A stretch of DNA of 64,000 bases from Lewinellaceae bacterium (GTDB lineage Bacteria; Bacteroidota; Bacteroidia; Chitinophagales; Saprospiraceae): positions 151,013-215,012 of the forward strand of contig JACJYO010000010.1 of NCBI GenBank assembly GCA_020636075.1, written 5' to 3'. Shown here in pieces: positions 33,367 to 42,099 of the stretch. Every line of letters starts with the position of its first letter. Within the stretch, counting starts at the first letter, position 1. The notes under the pieces are model-generated. The model saw only the letters and a list, made by a program, of their open reading frames with translations, was not told where the DNA came from and made no database searches. The position numbers and the translations under genes were made by a program.

Positions 33367-36300
33367 ATGAGAAATAAACTACTAATCCTATTCTTTTTAA
33401 CCACCTTGTTCGCTCCTGCGGCTATGCTGCGTGGCCAGGCAGTAATCCTGAAGGTAGATTCGTTAACAGTTCCATGCCATGATGTGGACACATTTTTGAT
33501 TCCGGTTCGGGTCTTCAACTTTAATGATGTAGCCGGGTTGCAGTTTACCTTTTCCTGGAATGCTGCCCACCTCGACTATGCCTATATCACGGATATCAAC
33601 CCGGCCCTCAGCGGAATTGGCTTCGATACTACCTCGTTTATCAGCCAGGGAGATTTTACCTTTTCCTGGACGACCATCGGCGGGGTTACACTGCCCGATA
33701 CGTCAATTCTTTTCAAAGTCGCTTTTGCCCGAATAGGCGGGCCGGCAACCCTGGTGGAATTCACGAACAATCCAACGGCAATTGCTGCGATCAATCCAAT
33801 GGGAGACGATCTCATGGTTGAGACCGTACCCGGGCAAATAACGCCGGTTGATGGCGAGCCACCAACGATTGTATGTCCTGCTGATGTGTCAATGGGGGTG
33901 TTTGGCCCTACTCCGGTGAATGATATTGCACCGGCCTCTGTGTTGGATAATTGCTCCGTTGAATCGATCGGCTGGAGTTCTGCGGGTGCAACTGTCGCTG
34001 ATTTTCCCAACGCCCCGGATGCCAGTGGCGCAGTGTTCAATATTGGCCAGTCGACGGTTACCTACCTGGTGACTGATATTGGCGGGAATACTGCTTCGTG
34101 TACGTTTTTGATTGATCTGGAGTTGATGCCGGGCGATTCGCTTACCATTATCGCTTCGGATGAAACAGCCAGTTGCGGCCAAACTGTTACGGTCGACATT
34201 ACAGCCCTGAATTTCGATTCCATTGCAGGACTTCAATTTTCCATGGGTTGGGATCCTGCTGTCATTGCCTTTGCCTCGGTTGGAAACTTCAACCCCTCTC
34301 TCGTGCTCAACAACGGCAACTTTGGCACTACCCAAACTGGCTCAGGATTCCTGGGATTTGCCTGGACAAGCGCACTACCCAGTGGCACCACGCTATCTGA
34401 CGGTTCAGTGCTGTTTTCCGTGACTTTCAATGTTGTGGCTACCGGCAATGCAAGTACGAATATTGTTTTTGGCGCCGTTCCAACCGATTTGGTCGCCTTT
34501 ACGGGAAAAACAACGCCTCCCGAAGAAATCGGATTTCTAACAATCAATGGCAGCGTTACCATAAACGATAACCAACCGCCTGTGATTGAATGTCCGGCTA
34601 ATGTGTCGGTAATGGCGCCAACAGGCAGCACCAATGCGCAGGTAAACGGCCTGGAGCCGTTGTCGCTCAGCGATAACTGCGGCGGCACGGTAATGCAGAC
34701 CTACGTGCAGATGGGCTCGACAACAGGCTCGGGTACCGGGCCTGCAAATGGCACCTATAATGCCGGAAGCACTACGGTGGTTTACACCGCAGAAGATGCC
34801 GCTGGAAATACCGCAAGCTGTTCGTTTTCGGTAATTGTTGATGCCGGGACTCCGCTAACGCTCATGTTGGACACCGTAGGCAACGACTGCCAGAGTGCAA
34901 ATTCGCAGGTGGCTGTAAACTTATCCGTACTGGATTTTGTGAATATCATCGGTGTGCAGTTCAATGTGGTTTGGGATACTTCGATTTTAAAATTTGATTC
35001 CATTGGAAACCAATACCCGGGCCTGAATTTGACGCCCACGATGTTTTTTAACTTCGCATCCACACCTGCTGGTACGCTTCAGTTTTTTGGCGGAAATGCA
35101 GGTGGATGGCCGGATATTCCGGACAACGAAACTTTTTTCACCATCTATTTCACAGCAGTAAGTGCGAACAAAAGCAATATTGACTTTTCCGGAACTATCG
35201 ACGCTGTAAACACCAGTTTTAACTCGGTTCCGGTTGTGACCATTAATGGCTGTTACCTCAGCATTGACCTGACGCCACCGGATATTGTTTGCCCGATGGA
35301 CACGTTGGTCACAGTGGTAGGCAACGAATGTAATGCAAACGTCACCATTGATACCGCCCAGGCAACAGATGCCTGTAGTGGTATAATGAGTATTGACCCA
35401 GATAAAACAGATGATATTTATCCGGCAGGCACAACCGTGGTCACATTCACGGCAACGGACCTGGCCGGAAATTCTGCTACATGCTCTTTTTCGGTGACGG
35501 TTCAGGATAACCTGCCGCCGCAGCTGTTCAATTGTCCGGCAGATATGACGGTTGACGTTGGTTCATCAATGGCCTGTGAAGCCAAGGTAACCTGGACGCC
35601 CCCGGATGCCTTTGACCAATGCACGGGAATCACACCCAACTTGGTTGGTTCCGATACCTCCGGGTCTGTATTCCCCATCGGCGATACACTGGTGGTGTAC
35701 ACAGCAATCGATATTTTTGACGATTCCACGTCCTGTTCTTTTACCGTTACCGTGCGCGATACAGCGAGTCCAACCCTGATTTGTCTGGATGATTTTCAGG
35801 TGGTTGCGGTGGATTCTTGTTCGGCAGTGGTGGATTTTTCGGCGCCGATTGTCTCGGATAACTGCGACCAAAATGTCGTACTTGTTGGCAATCCCGCTTC
35901 AGGTTCGACCTTTCCGCCTGGTGCAACCGCTGTTGTATTTACGGCAACGGATGCTTCCGGGAATGCAAGCACTTGCTCCTTTACAATTACGGTAGCCGAC
36001 CTGAATCCCCCGGTGCTGGACACTTGCCCGGTTGATATGACGGTGAACGCTGCAATTGATTCCTGTGGTGCAACAGCCACCTGGATAGCGCCCGGCGCAA
36101 CCGATGATTGCACGGCTGATGTCAGCATTACACAAAATCATGACCCCGGCGCTTTCTTCCCTGTTGGAAACACCATGGTGATTTATGAAGCCCAGGATGC
36201 AGGCGGGAATACTGCTACGTGCTCTTTCACGGTAACCGTAGTGGAAAATGTTCCGCCGGTGATCAATAATTGCCCGCCGGGTTTTGTCTTTGAAATGCCT

Positions 36301-38085
36301 TCCAACAAATGCGATACGTTGGTGAACTGGACACCCCCGACGTCGACCGATAACTGCATGCTGGATACCCTGATTGCTTCCAATAATCCGGGTACAGTGT
36401 TTTCAACCGGCGTTCATACTGTAACCTATACGGCAATCGATGCATCGGGAAATAGTGCGGAATGTGCATTTATAGTGGCTGTGAATGACAACCAGCCGCC
36501 GGTATTTACCAGCTGCCCGGATGATATCACCGTGGTCAATGCCAGCCCTTGCGGGGAAGTGGTAGACTGGATCTACCCGACTGCTGTTGACAATTGTTTG
36601 TTGGATACGATTACTTCGACCAAACAACCCAGCGATGTTATTTTTGACAACGTGACCAATGTGTTGGTGCTTGCCATCGACGCCAGCGGTAACCGCGACA
36701 CTTGTGCATTCACAATAACACTCGACGTAATTGTGGTTCCACCGACTTTTGACAATTTCCCGCCGGATATCACCCTGAACGGGTGCCCGCAGGAAGTCAG
36801 TTGGACAGTGCCGGTGGCCGGCTCGGGTTTCTGTGAACCACCGATTATTACGGCAATTCCGGATACAATTAACCCAGGCGATACTTTCCCGGTCGGTGTA
36901 ACGCAAATCATTTACCTGGCGTTGGATTCCTCGGGAGTTGAGCGTTTGCGCGATACATTTACCGTGACGATTATCGAGGATGTTCCACCGGTTTTTGCTT
37001 GCCCTGAAAATGTGGCTGTGCACGTTGGTGGTGTTGCGCTGTTGGATCGGGATTCGTTTATCCTGAACCTCGTTGCGCAGGATGACTGTGATGCTGTACA
37101 AGTGTTCTTTGATATTCCGTCGGCTACAGACAATTGTGGCGATCCGGTCGTTGAACAAACGATGGGCCTGAATACGGGCTTCCTGTTTAAGGCAGATTCC
37201 GTGCATACCCTTGTTTTTCAGGCGACCGACGCGGTAGGGAATACTTCGGAATGTGTGGTGCAAGTAGGCGTATTGGGTTTGCAGCCGCTGAATCCAATGG
37301 TGGATCCAATGGTAGCTTGTCCGGATGATGAGGTGATCGTAATGGTTGATTCATTCCCAGGTGCTACTTATACCTGGACGGGCCCGGACCAGTCGTATCC
37401 AAACAGCAGCCAGATTATTGTGATTGCCAGTCCGGCAAATGCTGGTTTGTACACGGTTTTTGCCGATATCAACGGTTGTGTCACACCGGTCGATTCGGCT
37501 TTCGTATTGCTGGCATCCAAACCGGACGCTGTTGAGGACCTGGTTACAGTGGATCCGTTGGTAGGAATCGACAGTATAAATGTTTTGGCGAATGATATTT
37601 ATTCGCCGCCATCCGATTATTCGGTTTTGTTTGACTCTCTACCTGCCGGTGTAACCTATCTGGGGAACGGTATTTTCTCCTTTTCTGGTTCGGAACAAGC
37701 CGGGCGGATAACGTTTTTCTACAATCTCTGCTCTAATTCCTGTCCGGAATTTTGTGACATGGCTGTGGTAACCATTGAGGTCCGCAATGCAGATTGTTCA
37801 GTGATTCCCAACATCATAACGCCAAATGGCGATGGTGTGAATGATTACTTTACCATTCCGTGTCTGGATACCGATTTTTTCAACAATAACTCAATCGTTA
37901 TTTATAACCAATGGGGCGACAAGGTTTTCGATGCCGCACCCTATAGTAATGATCCGTTAACTGTTTGGAGGGGTACCTTGAATGGCGAGTCGGGCAAAGA
38001 CCTTCCCGATGGCGTATATTTTTACATATTCAAGGCAGGCCCGAATGAGCCTGCGCAAAAAGGTTTTGTAGAAATATTCCGTTAA
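33367..38085 (+). CDS. HYR/cohesin-like surface protein with T9SS type B (CHU_C) sorting domain
   Basis: 1572 residues from the ATG at 33367, which is followed by a signal peptide (LLILFFLTTLFAPAAMLRGQ). Three cohesin-like sandwiches in the N-terminal half (VFNFNDVAGLQFTFSWN; LNFDSIAGLQFSMGWDP; LDFVNIIGVQFNVVWDT) alternate with HYR modules. About eight more HYR modules follow, then a PKD/Ig-like region (ATYTWTGPDQSYPNSSQ) and the C-terminal type B signal: VIPNIITPNGDGVNDYF, YNQWGDKVF, LPDGVYFYIFK, GFVEIFR. Type B substrates usually need a PorP/SprF partner encoded next door, and one follows at once (38115). The function is surface adhesion or scaffolding by inference. Confidence 0.93.
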   Translation: MRNKLLILFFLTTLFAPAAMLRGQAVILKVDSLTVPCHDVDTFLIPVRVFNFNDVAGLQFTFSWNAAHLDYAYITDINPALSGIGFDTTSFISQGDFTFSWTTIGGVTLPDTSILFKVAFARIGGPATLVEFTNNPTAIAAINPMGDDLMVETVPGQITPVDGEPPTIVCPADVSMGVFGPTPVNDIAPASVLDNCSVESIGWSSAGATVADFPNAPDASGAVFNIGQSTVTYLVTDIGGNTASCTFLIDLELMPGDSLTIIASDETASCGQTVTVDITALNFDSIAGLQFSMGWDPAVIAFASVGNFNPSLVLNNGNFGTTQTGSGFLGFAWTSALPSGTTLSDGSVLFSVTFNVVATGNASTNIVFGAVPTDLVAFTGKTTPPEEIGFLTINGSVTINDNQPPVIECPANVSVMAPTGSTNAQVNGLEPLSLSDNCGGTVMQTYVQMGSTTGSGTGPANGTYNAGSTTVVYTAEDAAGNTASCSFSVIVDAGTPLTLMLDTVGNDCQSANSQVAVNLSVLDFVNIIGVQFNVVWDTSILKFDSIGNQYPGLNLTPTMFFNFASTPAGTLQFFGGNAGGWPDIPDNETFFTIYFTAVSANKSNIDFSGTIDAVNTSFNSVPVVTINGCYLSIDLTPPDIVCPMDTLVTVVGNECNANVTIDTAQATDACSGIMSIDPDKTDDIYPAGTTVVTFTATDLAGNSATCSFSVTVQDNLPPQLFNCPADMTVDVGSSMACEAKVTWTPPDAFDQCTGITPNLVGSDTSGSVFPIGDTLVVYTAIDIFDDSTSCSFTVTVRDTASPTLICLDDFQVVAVDSCSAVVDFSAPIVSDNCDQNVVLVGNPASGSTFPPGATAVVFTATDASGNASTCSFTITVADLNPPVLDTCPVDMTVNAAIDSCGATATWIAPGATDDCTADVSITQNHDPGAFFPVGNTMVIYEAQDAGGNTATCSFTVTVVENVPPVINNCPPGFVFEMPSNKCDTLVNWTPPTSTDNCMLDTLIASNNPGTVFSTGVHTVTYTAIDASGNSAECAFIVAVNDNQPPVFTSCPDDITVVNASPCGEVVDWIYPTAVDNCLLDTITSTKQPSDVIFDNVTNVLVLAIDASGNRDTCAFTITLDVIVVPPTFDNFPPDITLNGCPQEVSWTVPVAGSGFCEPPIITAIPDTINPGDTFPVGVTQIIYLALDSSGVERLRDTFTVTIIEDVPPVFACPENVAVHVGGVALLDRDSFILNLVAQDDCDAVQVFFDIPSATDNCGDPVVEQTMGLNTGFLFKADSVHTLVFQATDAVGNTSECVVQVGVLGLQPLNPMVDPMVACPDDEVIVMVDSFPGATYTWTGPDQSYPNSSQIIVIASPANAGLYTVFADINGCVTPVDSAFVLLASKPDAVEDLVTVDPLVGIDSINVLANDIYSPPSDYSVLFDSLPAGVTYLGNGIFSFSGSEQAGRITFFYNLCSNSCPEFCDMAVVTIEVRNADCSVIPNIITPNGDGVNDYFTIPCLDTDFFNNNSIVIYNQWGDKVFDAAPYSNDPLTVWRGTLNGESGKDLPDGVYFYIFKAGPNEPAQKGFVEIFR

Positions 38086-38114
38086 CCCACCTTCATTATC
38101 AATTGAATTACATC

Positions 38115-39086
38115 ATGAAGCAACGTATTCTTCTTTTCATTATAGTTACGCTGGCCGTAACAACGGGTCAGGCTCAGCAAGAGCACCAGTACACGCAATT
38201 TATGTACAACAAACTGCCGATCAACCCGGCTTATGCAGGTGCTCGGGGGGTGCCTTCCATTACTGCGATTTACCGCAACCAATGGATGGGGTTTGACGGT
38301 GCGCCCAAATCGGTTTTAGCCTCGTTCAATTCCCCGTTTCTTACCCCACGGGTTGGTGTTGGTGTCACGATTTCGCACCGGCAAATCGGGTTGGACAAGG
38401 ATTTTTCCGGGTCATTGGCCTATTCCTATGACCTGATTCCGGATGAGGATATTTCCCTGCGGGCAGGCATCATGGGCTCCATTCGGTCGTTGAGTATGGA
38501 CTTTTCGAATGCAGTCACCCCCGATCCATCCGGACCGGGGGGGGACAACTCCCTCGATCCGGGTAAGGTAAGTTCCATTTTTGCAAACGTGGGCGCTGGC
38601 TTGTATTTTACGTACAACAACCAGTTTTACGCCGGATTTTCAGTGCCGCGCATCTATGCCAATTCGCTCGGGATCAATGAAAACCCCTTGCCTGCTGGGT
38701 TCCGGTCGGCCAAGGAGTCGCCCCATTTCTACGGTATGGCTGGTGCGATCATCGAACTGAGTGAGGACATCAATTTGATGCCCGCATTGCTGACGAAATA
38801 TGTAAAAAATGCGCCTTTTGATGTGGATGTGAACGTAAATCTGGAGATCAAGGAAAAAGTGACGGCCGGTCTTTCGTACCGTGCCGGAGGTAATGGCGCC
38901 GGGGATTCTATGGATTTGTTGCTATTTTGGCAAGCGCACCCTCAATTTGGGGTGGGCGTCGCTTACGATTTCTCTCTGTCGGATGTTAAAGATTATACCG
39001 CGGGGTCGATCGAATTGCTTTTTCAAGCGGACTTGAAAAAGATAAGTTCCCGGAATAAAATGTCTAATCCGCGGTTCTTTATGTGA
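38115..39086 (+). CDS. PorP/SprF-family T9SS outer-membrane protein
   Basis: 323 residues from the ATG at 38115 (MKQRILLFIIVTLAVTTGQAQ, signal peptide). EHQYTQFMYNKLPINPAYAGARG is the PorP/SprF entry motif, followed by a predicted beta-barrel (alternating GVGVTISHRQIGLD, LAYSYDLIPDEDISLRAGIMG, and so on) that ends near GVAYDFSLSD with a short basic tail. Proteins of this family help export and anchor specific type B T9SS substrates and bind peptidoglycan-associated partners. It starts 29 bp after the type B adhesin and is 58 bp upstream of a PD40-OmpA gene, the order seen in SprB/SprF-like loci. Confidence 0.93.
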   Translation: MKQRILLFIIVTLAVTTGQAQQEHQYTQFMYNKLPINPAYAGARGVPSITAIYRNQWMGFDGAPKSVLASFNSPFLTPRVGVGVTISHRQIGLDKDFSGSLAYSYDLIPDEDISLRAGIMGSIRSLSMDFSNAVTPDPSGPGGDNSLDPGKVSSIFANVGAGLYFTYNNQFYAGFSVPRIYANSLGINENPLPAGFRSAKESPHFYGMAGAIIELSEDINLMPALLTKYVKNAPFDVDVNVNLEIKEKVTAGLSYRAGGNGAGDSMDLLLFWQAHPQFGVGVAYDFSLSDVKDYTAGSIELLFQADLKKISSRNKMSNPRFFM

Positions 39087-39144
39087 CGCTATGTATAAAC
39101 TGCGTTTAAAACATTAATCTGTTTACCTTTCCAAACACGGAAAT

Positions 39145-41517
39145 ATGATTGCCTGTAAGCATTTAATTTTATTGACCACTTTGTCACTCGGCACATGTTT
39201 TTTGACTGCTCAAACGGTGCCGGTTGATGCATTGCCCGTGACAGTTGATTTGAAAAATGAAGCAGCTGTAAACACGGAAGGATTGGACTTCAGCCCGACA
39301 TTTTATGAAGATGGGATTGTGTTCATTTCAACCAATACTGCCGGTTTGAAAAAGCGGACCGACGAAAAGTTAAAACTCCCGGCGATGTCCATTTTGCGTT
39401 CGCGGCGCAATTCGGAAGGTGAACTTCAAGCGCCGGAACCCTTTGCCAAAGAGCTGTCATCGTTGTACCATGAAGGGCCTGTCTGTTTCGACCCTACTGC
39501 GCAAACCATTTATTTTTCCAGAAACGCGCTCATTGGGGGCAAGGTTAAACTGGCCAAGGATGATACCCAGAAAATGCGTATTTATTCCTCAAAGAAGCAG
39601 GGTGACGTTTGGGGCGAGCCTACACCGCTTCCGTTCAACAACAACCAGTTTGACGATTGCCATCCGGTGATCAGCATTGATGGCGATAAATTGTTTTTTG
39701 CATCAAATCGCCCGGGTGGTTTCGGCGGTATGGATATTTATGTGTCCTACAAAGTCGGTGAATCCTGGAGTGAGCCGGTTAATCTTGGCGCCGAAATCAA
39801 CTCCAAAGGCAATGAGGCGTTCCCTTTTGTACATGCCGACAATACACTGTATTATGCCTCCGACGGTTTAGGCGGTCAGGGCGGCTTTGACCTCTACTAT
39901 GTTATCCCGGATGGTGCTGAATGGACCAAGCCGGTTAACCTTGGTGAACCCTTCAATACACCGGGCGACGACTTTGGCCTGATCGTGGACCTGAACAAGA
40001 TCAACGGTTACTTTTCTTCCAATGGAAAAACCTCCAAAGGCGGTGACGATATTTTTAGCTTCCATACTGAAAACGGAAATCTGGATGACTTTCTGCTCCA
40101 GAACCAGCGGGTACCCGATCGCGCCCTGGATTTGGCCGTAACGGTGACGGATAAAATGTCGGGTGCCGTAATCGGCAATGCGGACGTACGTGTACTCAAT
40201 TACGACGCAAATACAGTAATTGGACGTGATGAAAACGGCAACCTGATCACCATTCGAAATGTGGATGGCAAAGACGTCATGATGGCCTTGCCGCCAGATA
40301 AAGGCATCTCGGGTGTTACCAATGCGCAAGGCGTATTTACGACGGAAGTGCGGGCTGGCAATTATGTGGTTATTATTGCCAAAGAAGAGTATCAGACTAA
40401 ACAACTGCGGCTGGCTATTTCCAAACCGGGGAATGAACTGACGGCTGCCTTGGAGAAAGCCGAGTTTTCAGGTAAAGTGCGCTGGAACGCGTCCGTGTTC
40501 AATTATGTAACCAATGCACCGCTGGCAGGCGCCATGCTGGTTTTGTCGAATCAGGCAACCAATAAAAAAGACACCGTTATTGCCGATGCCAACGGGTTGA
40601 TCGATCATTACCTGGAACGTCAAACAAAATACAAGATCGAACTGTATCAGGCTGGCCGGCATATCGGAAGTACAGATATCAACACGGAAGGCTGGAGTTT
40701 GCCAAACCAGCTAATGATGCAAAATTTTTCTGTGGCGCCGTTGATGCCGGGAACAGTAATCGAACTGCCTAATATTTACTACAACTTCAATGACGCTACC
40801 TTACGACCTGATGCCCGGAAGGACCTGGACTTGTTGGTTTCCTTATTGAAGCAACAACCAACCGTCACAATTGAATTGGCCAGCCATACAGACTGCCGCG
40901 GCACGGCAAAATATAACCAGGATCTCAGCCAACGCCGGGCAAACGGTGTAGTCGAGTATCTGGTGCAAAAAGGAATTTCTTCGGAACGGCTTAAGCCCGT
41001 TGGTTATGGTGAAAGCGAACCACGCAATCAGTGCCGCGATGGGGTAAGCTGTACGGAACAAGAGCATGCCCGCAACCGGCGAACTGAAGTGCGTATCCTG
41101 ACAGGTATCCAGGGGGCTTCAATGGTTTATGTAGATGGTAAGCCAAACTTCGACGCTGCCGCAGCTTCGCCCAATAGTTCTACTCCCACCAGCAATGAAT
41201 CGGGCAGTAAATCCAAGGTTCCAGCGAAAAATATTAATGCGGCTCCGCCCAATCCGGTAACCGTGACGAGTGGAGATATGGATGTGTACTATGTAATTGC
41301 CGGCTCATTTCTGGAAGAAGAACGCGCCAACAACCATGTGGCTACCATTCAATCAGCTGGCCATTCCGAGGTGAAAATCGTCCGTTTCCCAAACTCTCCT
41401 TATCACTCTGTATGTGTTGATACATTTAGCAGCCGGAAAGATGCGTATGCACTCAAGCGCAAACTGGACCAGGAAAATATCGATTCTTTTGTTCGGGCAG
41501 TACCGAAAACACAATAG
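39145..41517 (+). CDS. PD40-OmpA family protein with SPOR-like C-terminus
   Basis: 790 residues. Signal peptide at 1-23 (HLILLTTLSLGTCFLTAQ). WD40-like PD40 blades at ~50-310 (KLFFASNRPGGFGGMDIY, TLYYASDGLGGQGGFDLYY). Carboxypeptidase-regulatory-like modules at ~330-500. An OmpA/MotB peptidoglycan-binding domain at ~530-655 (IYYNFNDATLRPDARKDLD, ELASHTDCRGTAKYNQDLS, NRRTEVRIL). A C-terminal SPOR-like module at ~712-787 (DVYYVIAGSFLEEERANNHV) should bind denuded glycan. The organisation is that of PorE/SprE-neighbour OmpA proteins that tie T9SS or gliding components to the cell wall. Two wall-binding modules in one protein are noteworthy. Confidence 0.92.
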   Translation: MIACKHLILLTTLSLGTCFLTAQTVPVDALPVTVDLKNEAAVNTEGLDFSPTFYEDGIVFISTNTAGLKKRTDEKLKLPAMSILRSRRNSEGELQAPEPFAKELSSLYHEGPVCFDPTAQTIYFSRNALIGGKVKLAKDDTQKMRIYSSKKQGDVWGEPTPLPFNNNQFDDCHPVISIDGDKLFFASNRPGGFGGMDIYVSYKVGESWSEPVNLGAEINSKGNEAFPFVHADNTLYYASDGLGGQGGFDLYYVIPDGAEWTKPVNLGEPFNTPGDDFGLIVDLNKINGYFSSNGKTSKGGDDIFSFHTENGNLDDFLLQNQRVPDRALDLAVTVTDKMSGAVIGNADVRVLNYDANTVIGRDENGNLITIRNVDGKDVMMALPPDKGISGVTNAQGVFTTEVRAGNYVVIIAKEEYQTKQLRLAISKPGNELTAALEKAEFSGKVRWNASVFNYVTNAPLAGAMLVLSNQATNKKDTVIADANGLIDHYLERQTKYKIELYQAGRHIGSTDINTEGWSLPNQLMMQNFSVAPLMPGTVIELPNIYYNFNDATLRPDARKDLDLLVSLLKQQPTVTIELASHTDCRGTAKYNQDLSQRRANGVVEYLVQKGISSERLKPVGYGESEPRNQCRDGVSCTEQEHARNRRTEVRILTGIQGASMVYVDGKPNFDAAAASPNSSTPTSNESGSKSKVPAKNINAAPPNPVTVTSGDMDVYYVIAGSFLEEERANNHVATIQSAGHSEVKIVRFPNSPYHSVCVDTFSSRKDAYALKRKLDQENIDSFVRAVPKTQ

Positions 41518-41586
41518 CAAAAGGCTGATGACTTGGGGTAAGGGTAAATTTTGCTCTTACCTTAAGTCCCATCCCTGTTGCTTTTT

Positions 41587-41594
41587 TATCTTTG
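41587..41594 (+). promoter_or_regulatory. -7 box (TATCTTTG) for the ferredoxin gene
   Basis: Exact TAnnTTTG match 57 bp upstream of the ferredoxin ATG, in the gap after the OmpA-family gene. Confidence 0.5.
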
Positions 41595-41650
41595 CCGGCA
41601 AACCAACAGACGTGTTTTCTTGTTAGTCCGACAAAAGATTTAAGTAGAAT

Positions 41651-41998
41651 ATGGCAATTATAATTACGGAAGAGTGTATTAACTGTGGTGCTTGCGAGCC
41701 GGAATGTCCAAATAATGCTATTTACGAAGGTGGTGTGGAGTGGGCGATTTCCGATGGCAATACGGTAGCCGGGAATTACACGCTTGAGGGTGGACAGACG
41801 GTGGATGCAAAAGCAAAGAACACGCCGGTTTCGGATGATCTGTACTACATCGTTCCGGATAAGTGTACCGAATGTGTTGGCTTTCATGAAGAACCGCAAT
41901 GTGCTGCGGTATGCCCGGTTGATTGTTGCGTACCCGACCCTGATCGGGAAGAAACGGAAGACCAACTGCTTGAGAAAAAAGCGCGGTTACATTTGTGA
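41651..41998 (+). CDS. 2x[4Fe-4S] ferredoxin
   Basis: 115 residues. Cluster motif 1 is CINCGACEPECPNNAIY. Cluster motif 2 is CTECVGFHEEPQCAAVCPVDCC, with the longer spacing of the YfhL/Alvin-type low-potential ferredoxins. About 45 residues separate the motifs. It is a small soluble electron carrier. It stands alone under its own promoter box and is followed by a bidirectional terminator. Confidence 0.95.
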   Translation: MAIIITEECINCGACEPECPNNAIYEGGVEWAISDGNTVAGNYTLEGGQTVDAKAKNTPVSDDLYYIVPDKCTECVGFHEEPQCAAVCPVDCCVPDPDREETEDQLLEKKARLHL

Positions 41999-42052
41999 TT
42001 TAGTTGATAAAACTACGCTTTCAATTCCTTCCTTTGAAGTTTTCATGGTTCT

Positions 42053-42098
42053 AATAAAACTGCCTGCCACCCGTTTGCGGTAGGCAGGTAGTTTTATT
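42053..42098. terminator. Bidirectional intrinsic terminator
   Basis: Arms AATAAAACTGCCTGCC and GGCAGGTAGTTTTATT (15 of 16 pair), with A-rich and T-rich ends serving both strands. It sits between the convergent ferredoxin and TIR-SDR genes. Confidence 0.85.
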
Positions 42099-42099
42099 A

